Under the pieces are notes generated by a model. The model worked only from the letters and a program-made list of their open reading frames with translations, was not told the DNA's origin and did not search any database. The position numbers were made by a program, and so were the translations under genes. From Hydrogenophaga sp. (GTDB taxonomy: Bacteria > Pseudomonadota > Gammaproteobacteria > Burkholderiales > Burkholderiaceae_C), in contig NZ_JADMKB010000101.1 of NCBI RefSeq assembly GCF_018780075.1, positions 60,816 to 124,815 on the forward strand: DNA of 64,000 nucleotides. Direction: 5' to 3'. Positions 25,468 to 34,914 of the stretch are shown piece after piece (the stretch's first letter is position 1; every line of letters begins with the position of its first letter).

Positions 25468-27138
25468 TCAGCGCTGTTGGGTCTGCCAGTGCGGGTGCAC
25501 CCAGGCAGGCGCGTCCGACGGCGGCAGCGCCCGGCCCCGGATCGCGTCAGCGATCTTCTCGGCCATCATGATGGTCGGCACATTTAGGTTGCCGCTCACG
25601 ATGAGCGGCATGATGGACGCGTCCACCACGCGCAGGCCCTGCACGCCGTGCACCCGGCCCTGCCCGTCCACCACCGCCAGGTCGTCGTGGCCCATGCGGC
25701 AGGAGCAGCTGGGGTGATAGGCGGTTTCGGCCTGGTTGCGGATGTGTTCGTCGATCTGTGCGTCGCTCTGCACCTGCGCGGTGGGCGAGAGCTCTTCGGC
25801 GCGGAAGCGGTTGAAGGCCTTCTGCTCGAACACCTCGCGCGTGAGGCGGATGGCGGCGCGGAATTCCTTGCGGTCCTGCTCGGTGCTCATGTAGTTGAAG
25901 CGGATCAGGGGCGCGTCTCGGTGGCTGGCGCTGCGGATGCGCACATGGCCTCGGCTGGTCGATCGCATGGGCCCCACATGGGCCTGGAAGCCATGGCCCT
26001 CCACCGTCGCACTGCCGTCGTAACGCACCGCCATCGGCAGGAAGTGGTACTGCAGGTCGGGGTGCTTGACGCCCGCGTCGCTGCGGATGAAACCGCCGGA
26101 CTCGAAGTGGTTGGTGGCCCCCAAGCCGGTGCGCGTGAGCAGCCACCGCGCGCCGATCGCGCCCATGGCCAGCGGCTTCGTGGCAGAGTACAGCGTGATC
26201 GGCTCCTTGCAGGCGTACTGCACATAGGTTTCCAGGTGGTCCTGCAGGTTTTCGCCGACGCCCGCGCGCGCAGCCACCACCGGGATGCCCAGCGGACGCA
26301 GCAGGTCCGGGTTGCCCACACCGGAGAGCTGCAGCAGCTGCGGTGATTGGATGGCCCCGGCGCTGAGGATGAGCTCGCGGCGCACGCGGTACACCACCTT
26401 CTGCCCGCCCTGCTCCACCGCCACCCCCACCGCGCGCGGCGGGTCGCGACCTTCGAACAGGATGCGCGAGGCGCTGGTGCCGGTGTGCAGCGTGACGTTG
26501 CCTCGCTTGAGCGCCGGCCTCAGGTAGGCCATGGCCGTGCTCCAGCGCCGGCCCTTGTGCACCGTCATGTCCATGGGGCCGAAGCCTTCCTGGCGGTGAC
26601 CGTTCATGTCGGCGGTGTAGCCGTACCCGGCCTCCTGGCCCGCTTCGATGAACGCCTTGTACAGCGGGTTGCGGCAGGCCCCGGTGCTGACCTTGAGCGG
26701 TCCGTCCGATCCCCGGTAATCATCGCCGCCCTGTTCGCGCGTCTCGGACTTGCGGAAGTACGGCAGGCAGTGGGCGTAGCGCCATTCGGGCAGGTGAAAC
26801 TGCTCGGCCCAGCCGTTGTAGTCCTCGGCGTTGCCGCGGATGTAGACCATGCCGTTGATGCTGCTGGAGCCGCCAATGGTCTTGCCGCGCGGGCAGTGGA
26901 TGCGGCGGTGGTTCATGCCGGGGTCGGCCTCGGCCTCGAACTGCCAGCTGTAGCGCGGGTTGGCCATCGGGTAGGCGAACGCGCTGGGCATGTGGATGAA
27001 CAGGTTGTGGTCCATGGGACCGGCCTCGATCACCAGGATCTTCACGTCCAGGTCTTCGCCCAGGCGGTAGGCCAGGGTGCTGCCGGCCGAGCCGGCGCCG
27101 ATGATGATGTAGTCGAACTCTGCGGCGGGCGGGGTCAT
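25468..27138 (-). CDS. betA: choline dehydrogenase (GMC oxidoreductase)
   Basis: 556 residues. FAD motif DYIIIGAGSAGSTLAYRLGE at the N-terminus; GMC signatures GKTIGGSSSINGMVYIRGN and LILSAGAIQSPQLLQLSGVG; catalytic His in YHPSCSCRMG near residue 480. It is membrane-associated and oxidises choline to betaine aldehyde, donating electrons to the respiratory chain. It lies 50 bases after betB in a choX-betB-betA unit. No BetI repressor is encoded nearby; the usual betIBA control seems replaced by the shared upstream box. Confidence 0.93.
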   Translation of the reverse strand: MTPPAAEFDYIIIGAGSAGSTLAYRLGEDLDVKILVIEAGPMDHNLFIHMPSAFAYPMANPRYSWQFEAEADPGMNHRRIHCPRGKTIGGSSSINGMVYIRGNAEDYNGWAEQFHLPEWRYAHCLPYFRKSETREQGGDDYRGSDGPLKVSTGACRNPLYKAFIEAGQEAGYGYTADMNGHRQEGFGPMDMTVHKGRRWSTAMAYLRPALKRGNVTLHTGTSASRILFEGRDPPRAVGVAVEQGGQKVVYRVRRELILSAGAIQSPQLLQLSGVGNPDLLRPLGIPVVAARAGVGENLQDHLETYVQYACKEPITLYSATKPLAMGAIGARWLLTRTGLGATNHFESGGFIRSDAGVKHPDLQYHFLPMAVRYDGSATVEGHGFQAHVGPMRSTSRGHVRIRSASHRDAPLIRFNYMSTEQDRKEFRAAIRLTREVFEQKAFNRFRAEELSPTAQVQSDAQIDEHIRNQAETAYHPSCSCRMGHDDLAVVDGQGRVHGVQGLRVVDASIMPLIVSGNLNVPTIMMAEKIADAIRGRALPPSDAPAWVHPHWQTQQR

Positions 27139-27188
27139 GCGAAGCGGCTCGTGCGGCGGTGGGAAGAAATGACTCGAAGCCTGGGGGT

Positions 27189-28646
<1,458 letters not shown>

Positions 28647-28742
28647 GACCATCCTTGCGGGGCCTGGCCCATGCAGGCCGGGCGCCCATGGCCGCACGCC
28701 GGCCGCCCTCACACCGGTGAAGGCTCGGCTGTGCGGTCGGGT

Positions 28743-29681
28743 TTATTTCGCCAGTGCGGCCTTGACCGCGTCCAGGCCGGGCTTGCCGTCGAACGTGGTC
28801 ACACCGGCCAGCCATTTGTCCACGGTGTCCGGGTTCTTCTTGAGGAAGGCGCGCGCCGCCGTGTTGGGTTTGACCTTGTTGAGGATCGGCTCCATCACCT
28901 GGTTTTCGATGGTGGTGCTGAACTGCAGGTTCTTGAGGAAGGCGTAGACGTTGGGGCAGCGCTTCTCGTACGACGGCGGAACCGCGGTGTAGACCTTGGC
29001 TTCCCCCAGGTTCGGCCCGAACACATCGTCGCCGCCCGCGAGGTAGCTCATCTTGATCTGCACGTTCATCGGGTGCGGCTCCCAGCCCAGGAACACGATG
29101 GCTTTCTGCGCCTTGCCCGCACGCTGTGCCTCGACCAGCATGCCCGCCTCGCTGGACTCCACCAGCTTGAACGCCTTCAGTCCGAACTTGTTGTCCTTGA
29201 TCATTCCCGCGATCAGGGCGTTGCCGTCGTTGCCGGGCTCGATCCCATGGATCTTTCCCCCCAGTTCCTTCTCGAATTTCGAGATGTCGCCGAAGGTCTT
29301 GAGGCCCTTGTCGTACAGATAGGTCGGCACCGCCAGCGTGTACTTGGCGCCCACCAGATTCGGCGTCTCCAGCACCTTGATGTCGCCCGCCTTCACGAAA
29401 GGCTCGATGACCGGTGTCATGGACGGATTCCAGTAGCCCAGGAACGCGTCGATCTGTTTTTTCTTCATGCCGGCGAAGACGATGGGCACGGACGCGATGG
29501 TGACCCTGGGCTGGTAGCCGAGGCCTTCGAGCACCACCGAGGCCAGTCCGGTGGTGGCCGCGATGTCGCTCCAGCCCACGTCGGCAAAGTTGACGGTCTT
29601 GCAACTGGCGTCTTCGGCGAAAGCCTGCTGCCCCGTCAACAAGCCCGCCACAGCGAGTATTCCTACGACCTTCATCTGCAT
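28743..29681 (-). CDS. choX: choline ABC transporter substrate-binding protein
   Basis: 312 residues; ATG 29681 with GGAG 5 bases upstream. A signal peptide (MKVVGILAVAGLLTGQQAFA) leads to the ChoX/OpuAC fold: NFADVGWSDIAATTGLASV, FLGYWNPSMTP and FLGWEPHPMN supply the aromatic residues that cage the trimethylammonium group, and the Cys pair (ASCKTV, EKRCPNV) fits ChoX-like proteins. Periplasmic. It heads the betBA unit behind the shared operator, but no ATPase/permease is adjacent; it probably feeds the core at 43451-45353. Confidence 0.9.
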   Translation of the reverse strand: MQMKVVGILAVAGLLTGQQAFAEDASCKTVNFADVGWSDIAATTGLASVVLEGLGYQPRVTIASVPIVFAGMKKKQIDAFLGYWNPSMTPVIEPFVKAGDIKVLETPNLVGAKYTLAVPTYLYDKGLKTFGDISKFEKELGGKIHGIEPGNDGNALIAGMIKDNKFGLKAFKLVESSEAGMLVEAQRAGKAQKAIVFLGWEPHPMNVQIKMSYLAGGDDVFGPNLGEAKVYTAVPPSYEKRCPNVYAFLKNLQFSTTIENQVMEPILNKVKPNTAARAFLKKNPDTVDKWLAGVTTFDGKPGLDAVKAALAK

Positions 29682-29850
29682 GTTTGCTCCAGCTGAATAA
29701 GACGACGCAGGCCCGAGCAGCCGTTGACCAGGACGTGGCCGCGCCTGTTGGAAAACACCCCCGTCAAGGGGTGCGCGGGTAGCGCCCGCCGCCACCATCA
29801 ACGGCTTTGGAACGCCAGTGCATGGTGCGGCGCATCGGGGCCCGGCGATT

Positions 29851-29885
29851 CGCTGAACACGCCAGTTTCTGGCCTGATTCCGACA
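29851..29885 (-). promoter_or_regulatory. putative GbdR-type operator upstream of choX-betBA
   Basis: Minus-strand block beginning TGTCGGAATCAGGCCAGAAA; 31 of 35 positions match the box before glyA. It lies 170-204 bases upstream of the choX ATG, just past the end of the EamA gene. Unlike the glyA site, no second TGTCGGAATC copy is seen here. Confidence 0.6.
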
Positions 29886-29895
29886 CGCAACCGGC

Positions 29896-30822
29896 TCACA
29901 GCGGCGCGCTGGCCGCCGCGCGCGATGGCGCCACCGGGCGTGAGGCCAGGAAGACGCCGGGCAAGAGCAGCGCCGCGCCCCAGAAGTGGTACCAGCCCAG
30001 GGATTCCCCAAGCAGCCACCAGGCTGCCAGGGCGCCGTAGAGCGGCCCCAGGTACAGGGTGGCGGCCACCTTGCTGGCGCCCAGGATCTGCTGCGACCAT
30101 CCGTACAGACCAAAGGCCATCAGACCGGGAACCAGGGCCGCGACCAGCCCCATCAGGAGCGCATCGGCGCCTATCGCCGGGGTCGATGGCTGAGACATCT
30201 CCCAGGCCGCGCCCGCGGCCAGCAAAGGCAGGGCGCCCCAGGCAGCGGCCGCAAGCCGGGCGGCGGCGCCCAACGGACTGGGCCAGGCCTCCAGCAGGAG
30301 CGCGTAGAGCGCCCAGCAGACCACGCTGGTCAGAATCCAGAGATCACCTTCGACAAACCGGAAGTCGGCGAGGCCCAACCAGTGGCCCTGCACGATGACA
30401 TGCAACACGCCGGCCAATGCCAGTGCCAGACCCGCCCACTGCAGGCCACCCATGCGTTCGCGCAGCCACGCGGCCGAGCTCACGGCGATGAGCGCCGGTG
30501 CGGCGGAGTAGATCAGGGCGATGTTGGTGGCGCTGGTCGTCCGACCGCCGATGTACACCCAAGCCCCGCAGGCCACCATGCCCAGAAAGCCCAGTACCAG
30601 GTACCGGTACCAGTGCCGGGCCAGGTGGCGCCACTCCCGCCGCAGCTCGTCGCGCACCAGCCAGCTCAGCAACATGCCCGCCAATCCCCAGCGCATGAAA
30701 CCCAGCGTGTAGGGTCCGACAACCCCCGGCGCCACGCGGGCCAGCAGGTTGTTGACCGTCCACAGGAGCGGGATCAGCCAGATGGACCACATGGCGAGCC
30801 GGGTGTTTGCGTTTGACCGCAT
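29896..30822 (-). CDS. EamA/DMT family transporter
   Basis: 308 residues with ten predicted membrane helices in two EamA repeats (first MWSIWLIPLLWTVNNLLARV, second DLWILTSVVCWALYALLLE). GFMRWGLAGMLLSWL and TNIALIYSAAPALIAVSSA are typical of drug/metabolite transporters of the inner membrane. Its position between the two halves of the betaine locus suggests export or import of a related metabolite, but the family is too broad to name a substrate. Confidence 0.88.
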   Translation of the reverse strand: MRSNANTRLAMWSIWLIPLLWTVNNLLARVAPGVVGPYTLGFMRWGLAGMLLSWLVRDELRREWRHLARHWYRYLVLGFLGMVACGAWVYIGGRTTSATNIALIYSAAPALIAVSSAAWLRERMGGLQWAGLALALAGVLHVIVQGHWLGLADFRFVEGDLWILTSVVCWALYALLLEAWPSPLGAAARLAAAAWGALPLLAAGAAWEMSQPSTPAIGADALLMGLVAALVPGLMAFGLYGWSQQILGASKVAATLYLGPLYGALAAWWLLGESLGWYHFWGAALLLPGVFLASRPVAPSRAAASAPL

Positions 30823-31136
30823 GGAAAGTGCTTTCAGGAAAAAAAAGGGGTGTGAGAGGTGAGCGGCGGACAAAAGCAACCCGAATTGTCTCAGCAGCGT
30901 CCAGCGCCCCTGCGCCGATGCCACGGCCCCCGGGGCCTGTCGGCCTCCACCTCGGCAGAAAGAAGCGCTTGAAACCTGCGGCCGGCACCCGTCGGCCGCC
31001 ATGTCGTTTATGAGCAAGTGCGCGTCTGTCATGCACAAGCTGGCCGGGGACCGCGCCACAACAATGAACGCACTCGACAGCACCCCTAACAGAAAACCAA
31101 GTCCCTTTCGCGTAAACCCTTACCCACACCCAAGCC
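30823..31136. other. intergenic region between the divergent halves of the betaine locus
   Basis: 314 bases with no credible gene. It must hold the promoters of the EamA gene (minus) and of the dipeptidase-led plus-strand genes. I see TGTCGG at about 30939 and two GTCGGC-like pieces but no full copy of the operator found before glyA and choX. Confidence 0.6.
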
Positions 31137-32108
31137 ATGAGCAACTTGCACCAGGACGCCATCGTCATCGACGGTCTGATCATCTCGAAGTGGAGCCGCT
31201 CGGTCTTCGAGGACATGAAAAAGGGCGGCCTGACCGCCGCCAACTGCACCGTCTCGGTGTGGGACGACTTCAAGAGCACGGTGCACAACATCGCCGAGAT
31301 GAAGAAGTCCATCCGCGAGAACAGCGACCTGCTGTCCCTGGTGCGCAGCACGGCCGACATCGAACGGGCCAAGAAGGACGGCAAGACCGGAATCATCCTC
31401 GGGTTCCAGAACGCGCACGCCTTCGAAGACCATCTGGGTCACGTCGAAGCCTTCGCGGACATGGGCGTTCGCGTGGTCCAGCTTTGCTACAACACGCAGA
31501 ACCTGATCGGCACTGGCTGCTACGAGCGTGACGGCGGCCTGTCGGGCTACGGGCGCGAGGTGATCGGCGAGATGAACCGCGTCGGGATCATGGTGGACCT
31601 GTCCCATGTGGGCGCCAAGACCTCGGAAGAAGCCATCCTCGAATCGAAGAAGCCGGTCACCTACAGCCACTGCCTGCCCGCAGGCCTGAAGGAACACCCG
31701 CGCAACAAGAGCGACGAACAGCTCAGGTTCATCGCCGACCGTGGCGGCTTCATCGGCGTGACCATGTTCCCGCCTTTCCTCAGGCGCGGCATCGAGTCCA
31801 CCGTGGACGACTACGTCGAGGCGCTCGACTACGTGATCAACCTGGTGGGCGAAGACTGCGTGGGCGTCGGTACCGACCACACGCAAGGCTACGGACAGGA
31901 TTTCTTCGACCACATCACCCACGACAAAGGGCGGGGTCGCCGCCTGACGAATTTCGGCACCGTGCAGAACCCGCTGGGCATTCGCACCATCGGTGAAATG
32001 CCCAACCTGACGGCCGCGATGGAGCAGGCGGGCTGGTCGACTGACCGCATCACCAAGGTGATGGGGCAGAACTGGCTGCGTGTGTTTGGTGAAGTCTGGG
32101 GCGCCTGA
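31137..32108 (+). CDS. membrane-dipeptidase (M19) family protein of the betaine locus, atypical metal site
   Basis: 323 residues, no signal peptide. The overall M19 renal-dipeptidase fold is clear: VDLSHVGAKTSEEAI, VTYSHCLPAG, GGFIGVTMFPPFL, CVGVGTDHTQG. However, the N-terminal HxD metal ligands of true dipeptidases (DGHND-type) are replaced by DGLIISKW, and the bridging Glu of the usual GxEG motif is Gln in LGFQNAHAF. Similar genes accompany dgc clusters in pseudomonads. A role in handling a betaine-derived compound is more likely than peptide hydrolysis, but unknown. It heads the plus-strand genes. Confidence 0.85.
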   Translation: MSNLHQDAIVIDGLIISKWSRSVFEDMKKGGLTAANCTVSVWDDFKSTVHNIAEMKKSIRENSDLLSLVRSTADIERAKKDGKTGIILGFQNAHAFEDHLGHVEAFADMGVRVVQLCYNTQNLIGTGCYERDGGLSGYGREVIGEMNRVGIMVDLSHVGAKTSEEAILESKKPVTYSHCLPAGLKEHPRNKSDEQLRFIADRGGFIGVTMFPPFLRRGIESTVDDYVEALDYVINLVGEDCVGVGTDHTQGYGQDFFDHITHDKGRGRRLTNFGTVQNPLGIRTIGEMPNLTAAMEQAGWSTDRITKVMGQNWLRVFGEVWGA

Positions 32109-32147
32109 TCCGCACTGTTTGTCATTGAGTCCAAAAGGAGTACTGCA

Positions 32148-33218
32148 ATGTTGAAGAGGACGAATCTGGCCAAATGGTTGGCTGCTTGGGCGATGAGCCT
32201 GGCACTGGTGGTTTCAGCGCAGGCCGAGACTGCATTAAAGCATTGGCCACCCGAAGCGGCTGCGCAGCTGGAGGCATTGATCCAGGCCAACGCTCACAAA
32301 GGCGCGTTTGCCGTGTTCGACGCCGACAACACCAGCTACAACAATGATCTTGAAGAATCCTTGCTGCCCTTTCTGGAAATGAAGGGCATTTTGAGCCGCG
32401 ACAAACTCGACCCCGCTCTGAAGCTGATTCCGTTCAAGGACATTGAAGGCCACAAGGAGAGCCTCAACAGCTACTACTACCGCCTCTGCGATATCGACGA
32501 CCAGGTCTGTTACCCCTGGGTGGCCCAGGTATTTTCGGGCTACACCCTGCGCGAACTCAAGGGTTGGCTCGATGAAATGCTGGCTGCAGGCAAACCGATT
32601 CCGGCCACGTATTACGAGGGCACGACGGTCAAGACCATTGCGGTCAAGCCGCCGAAGTTCTACACCGGCATGCAGGAACTCTACAACCGGTTGATGGAAA
32701 ACGGCATTGAGGTGTACGTGATGAGTGCGGCCAGCGAGGAGTTGGTGCGCATGGTTGTATCCGACCCCAAGCATGGCTACAACGCCAAGCCGCAAAACGT
32801 CATCGGTGTCGGCTTGTTGCTCAAAGACCGCAAGACCGGCGAAGTCACCAATGCGCGCAAGCTCATTGCCGAGAAAAAGTACACCCAGACCGCCTTGCTG
32901 GACCATGAACTGACATCCTATCTATGGGCCCCGATGACCTGGTTTGAGGGCAAGCAGGCTGCCATTTACACCTACATCGACGAATGGAAAAAGCCCATTC
33001 TGGTGGCGGGTGACACCCCCGTCAGTGACGGCCCGATGCTGTTTCGCGGCACCGATGTAGAGCGTGGCGGTCTGCGCGTGTGGGTAAACCGCAAAGACAA
33101 GTACCTGGTGCAGATCCAGGCCATGCAGAAAAAACACGCCGAAGCCCAGAAAGCCCAAGGCCTTCCTGTGACGGCCGACCGCAACTGGATCGTGGTGAAG
33201 CCAGACCAAATTCAGTAA
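32148..33218 (+). CDS. pchP: phosphorylcholine phosphatase, HAD superfamily
   Basis: 356 residues, with signal peptide ending SAQA (residue 26), so periplasmic. HAD motifs match Pseudomonas PchP: motif I FDADNT (Asp58 nucleophile, Asp60), motif II SAAS (193-196), and motif III GDTPVSD (288-294). It removes phosphate from phosphorylcholine, giving choline for the bet genes. AAAGGAG precedes the ATG. The GC content is visibly lower than in its neighbours, with many A/T-ending codons, and the gene is followed by a remnant of the dipeptidase 3' end, both signs of insertion by recombination. Confidence 0.9.
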   Translation: MLKRTNLAKWLAAWAMSLALVVSAQAETALKHWPPEAAAQLEALIQANAHKGAFAVFDADNTSYNNDLEESLLPFLEMKGILSRDKLDPALKLIPFKDIEGHKESLNSYYYRLCDIDDQVCYPWVAQVFSGYTLRELKGWLDEMLAAGKPIPATYYEGTTVKTIAVKPPKFYTGMQELYNRLMENGIEVYVMSAASEELVRMVVSDPKHGYNAKPQNVIGVGLLLKDRKTGEVTNARKLIAEKKYTQTALLDHELTSYLWAPMTWFEGKQAAIYTYIDEWKKPILVAGDTPVSDGPMLFRGTDVERGGLRVWVNRKDKYLVQIQAMQKKHAEAQKAQGLPVTADRNWIVVKPDQIQ

Positions 33219-33233
33219 GCCTGTGGTAGCCCC

Positions 33234-33293
33234 ATCACCCAGGTGATGGGGCGGAACTGGCTCCGTGTTTTCCGTGAGGTCTGGGGCGCCTGA
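33234..33293 (+). pseudogene. remnant: duplicated last 19 codons of the dipeptidase-family gene
   Basis: Encodes ITQVMGRNWLRVFREVWGA then TGA, against ITKVMGQNWLRVFGEVWGA then TGA at the end of the intact gene (32049-32108). DNA identity is high but not complete, so it is either an old duplication or the tail of a resident gene left when a related dipeptidase-pchP segment recombined in. CCCCATCACC/GGTGATGGGG also forms a 10-bp hairpin here. Confidence 0.88.
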
Positions 33294-33352
33294 TATGCGC
33301 TACCCGACATCGATCTTCTTGCTCTTTTCTTTCACCCAGGAGTACCCTTGCC

Positions 33353-34234
33353 ATGACCCGCACGCACACGCTTTCTACCCGCCAACGTCGCCAGTTCCTG
33401 GCACAAACCTTGGGGCTGTCCGCGCTGGCGGTCTCCAGCCCGCTCACCTTCGCCCAGGCCAAGCCCACGATCAAGATCGGTTTTGTGGACGGCTGGTCCG
33501 ACAGCGTGGCGACCACGCACCTGGCCGCGACCATCATCCGCAGCAAGCTGGGTTATCCGGTGGAGCTGGTGCCGCTGGCCGCCGGCATCATGTGGCAGGG
33601 CGTGGCGCGCGGTGACCTGGACATGACCCTCTCGGCCTGGCTGCCGGTCACCCACGAAGCCTACCTGACCAACTTCAAGGACAAGGTGCAGATCATCGGC
33701 GCCAACTACCCGGGCGCCAAGATCGGCCTGATCGTGCCCGACTACGTCAAGGCCACCAGCCTGGCGGATCTGAACAACTTCCGCGCCGACTTCGACAACC
33801 GCATCGTCGGCATCGACGCCGGCGCCGGCGTGATGAAGAAGACCGAAGAGGCCATCAAGGCCTATGGTCTGGAGATGCGCCTGCTGCCGAGCTCGGGCCC
33901 CGCCATGGCGGCCGAACTGGACCGCGCCTACCGCGCCAACAAGGCCATCGCCGTCACCGGCTGGATCCCGCACTGGATGTTCGCGAAGTACAAGCTGCGC
34001 TTCCTGGCCGATCCCAAGAACATCTACGGCGCCGAAGAACACGTGGACAGCGTGATCAACCCCGGCCTGAACGCCAAGGCCCCGTCGGTCGTGGCCTTCC
34101 TGAAGAAATTTTCCTGGAAGCCCGAAGAAATCGGCGCGGTGATGCTGGCCGTCGAAGGCGGCAGCAAGCCCGCTGCGGCCGCCGAGAAATGGATGGCCGA
34201 CAACGCGGCGCGCGTCGCGGGCTGGACCTCCTGA
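33353..34234 (+). CDS. glycine betaine/quaternary amine ABC transporter substrate-binding protein
   Basis: 293 residues. The N-terminus (RQRRQFLAQTLGLSALAV) has a twin-arginine motif before the hydrophobic stretch, so Tat export is likely. OpuAC-type fold with aromatic ligand residues: VDGWSDSVATTHL, LSAWLPVTHEAYL, GWIPHWMFAKYKL. Periplasmic binding of betaine or a relative. Like choX it has no adjacent ATPase or permease and would share the core at 43451-45353. Paralogous to ChoX but clearly diverged. Confidence 0.88.
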   Translation: MTRTHTLSTRQRRQFLAQTLGLSALAVSSPLTFAQAKPTIKIGFVDGWSDSVATTHLAATIIRSKLGYPVELVPLAAGIMWQGVARGDLDMTLSAWLPVTHEAYLTNFKDKVQIIGANYPGAKIGLIVPDYVKATSLADLNNFRADFDNRIVGIDAGAGVMKKTEEAIKAYGLEMRLLPSSGPAMAAELDRAYRANKAIAVTGWIPHWMFAKYKLRFLADPKNIYGAEEHVDSVINPGLNAKAPSVVAFLKKFSWKPEEIGAVMLAVEGGSKPAAAAEKWMADNAARVAGWTS

Positions 34235-34370
34235 GGCACCGGCGGCCCGACCGGGCCTGACACCTGGCGTGGCGAGCCACACCCCCGCCCCCTGCATGCC
34301 TGAGCTGTTCCGGGCAGGGGGCGTGCTACCCGCCACACGCACCGACCGAGCAACGACAAAGTACCCCACG

Positions 34371-34904
34371 ATGAATCCCCAACTCCCCATCGACGTCGAC
34401 GCACAGACCGGCATCTGGACCACCGACGGTCTGCCGATGATCTATGTGCCCCGGCATTTCTTCGTCAACAACCACGTGGAGACCGAGGCTGTGGTGGGAC
34501 GCGAGGTCTACGCCCCCGCGCTCTACAAGGCCGGCCACCGCTCGGCCTATTTCTGGTGCCAGAAAGAAGCCGCCACCCACGGCCTGACCGGCATGGCCGT
34601 GTACGAGCACTACCTCAAGCGGCTGTCGCAACGCGGCTGGGGCCTGTTCTCCTTCATCGAGTCCGATGCCACCACGGGCCACGCCCGCATCCGGCTGGAG
34701 CACTCGGTGTTCGTGCTGGCGCAGGGCATCGCCGGCGTGCCGGTGGACCACAGCAAGGTCTGCTACCTGTTCGCCGGCTGGTTCTCGGGCGCGATGGACT
34801 GGGTGCTGGAGACCAGCGGCTCGGCGGTGCGCACCACCAGCGCGGAAACGCAATGTGCGGCGGAAGGCCACGGGCACTGCGAATTCACCGTCAGCCCCCT
34901 CTGA
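34371..34904 (+). CDS. V4R-domain (DUF5943-like) protein of the dimethylglycine locus
   Basis: 177 residues from ATG 34371. A 4-vinyl-reductase-type (V4R) small-molecule-binding domain covers most of the length (GREVYAPALYKAGHRSAY, YLKRLSQRGWGLFSF, CYLFAGWFSGAMDWVLE), ending with Cys residues in ETQCAAEGHGHCEFTV, which in V4R proteins can bind metal. Equivalent genes lie beside dgcA in pseudomonads. It may sense or chaperone a cofactor or intermediate; no activity is established. It ends 10 bases before dgcA. Confidence 0.78.
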   Translation: MNPQLPIDVDAQTGIWTTDGLPMIYVPRHFFVNNHVETEAVVGREVYAPALYKAGHRSAYFWCQKEAATHGLTGMAVYEHYLKRLSQRGWGLFSFIESDATTGHARIRLEHSVFVLAQGIAGVPVDHSKVCYLFAGWFSGAMDWVLETSGSAVRTTSAETQCAAEGHGHCEFTVSPL

Positions 34905-34914
34905 GAGAGCCACC

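Noticed and set aside
30939..31000. Third copy of the choX/glyA operator before the dipeptidase gene
   Set aside because: TGTCGG and CAGAAA occur but with the wrong spacing (12 instead of 8 bases) and without the rest of the motif.
33230..33251. Terminator after pchP
   Set aside because: The 10-bp hairpin has no T-run and is explained by the duplicated dipeptidase coding sequence, which has the same self-complementarity in the intact gene.
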